From the NCBI GenBank assembly GCA_930367205.1, contig OV884009.1:123202639-123266638 (forward strand): a DNA stretch of 64,000 nucleotides. The letters are read 5' to 3'. Under the pieces are notes generated by a model. It was given only the letters and a program-made list of their open reading frames with translations, was not told the DNA's origin and ran no database searches. The translations under genes and the position numbers were made by a program. The DNA comes from Acanthosoma haemorrhoidale (taxonomy: Eukaryota > Arthropoda > Insecta > Hemiptera > Acanthosomatidae). The first letter of the stretch is position 1. The number at the start of each line of letters is the position of its first letter. Positions 63,991-64,000 of this stretch are shown one piece after another.

Positions 63991-64000
63991 ATAGTTAAAA

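Noticed and set aside
63596..63991. Plus-strand 131-codon open frame
   Set aside because: It is the antisense shadow of the Tigger transposase relic, which reads correctly on the minus strand.

Overview
This window is AT-rich animal nuclear DNA: intron-containing genes with GT..AG splice sites sit among dense layers of eukaryotic transposons. The activin-type ligand, the Septin-2-like exons, and the mix of mariner, Jockey, errantivirus-like, gypsy, BEL/Pao, Tigger and Polinton/Maverick elements suggest an arthropod. I cannot name the species.

Host genes. (1) The 5' coding part of a septin GTPase lies on the minus strand (3402-1832); its remaining exons lie off the left edge. (2) A complete five-exon activin/inhibin-beta gene lies on the plus strand (12304-28192). 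All splice phases agree and give a 394-residue precursor with a furin site and a nine-cysteine mature domain. Its introns hold an endogenous-retrovirus-like element, an RTE-type LINE relic, a MITE, a solo LTR and a gypsy remnant. (3) A signal-peptide exon at 60785-60850, with a possible cysteine-rich second exon at 61432-61527, may begin a gene for a small secreted protein.

Mobile DNA from left to right: mariner (1-890); Jockey and gag relics (4065-5330); a full-length Jockey-clade LINE with 15-bp target duplications (6276-10817); a gag-env LTR element lacking pol, whose left LTR carries another family's solo LTR (14973-20194); LINE, MITE and LTR remnants (21910-27988); a DNA transposon with long inverted repeats (28570-30890). 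Then comes a three-level nest: a second Jockey copy (31210-48352), split by a gypsy fragment with a 6-bp duplication, itself split by an 11.7-kb Polinton (32611-44332) with long inverted repeats and a 6-bp TAATTT duplication. After that: a young errantivirus-like element on the minus strand with apparently identical 188-bp LTRs (49118-54429); BEL/Pao, repeat-protein and Jockey relics (54755-57930); a long-armed MITE (60085-60615); and a Tigger/pogo relic at the right edge.

The Polinton carries a virus-like set: packaging ATPase, retroviral-type integrase with chromodomain, a PolB remnant, adenovirus-type protease, penton-like and major capsid proteins, and a PLA2-domain protein. It also has two BIR (IAP-type) zinc modules on opposite strands and an uninterrupted 57-codon ORF packed between the capsid genes. 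Most of its core genes carry one or a few lesions, so it is a fossil, but a readable one. The BIR cargo and the small capsid-cluster ORF are the best candidates for something not well described.
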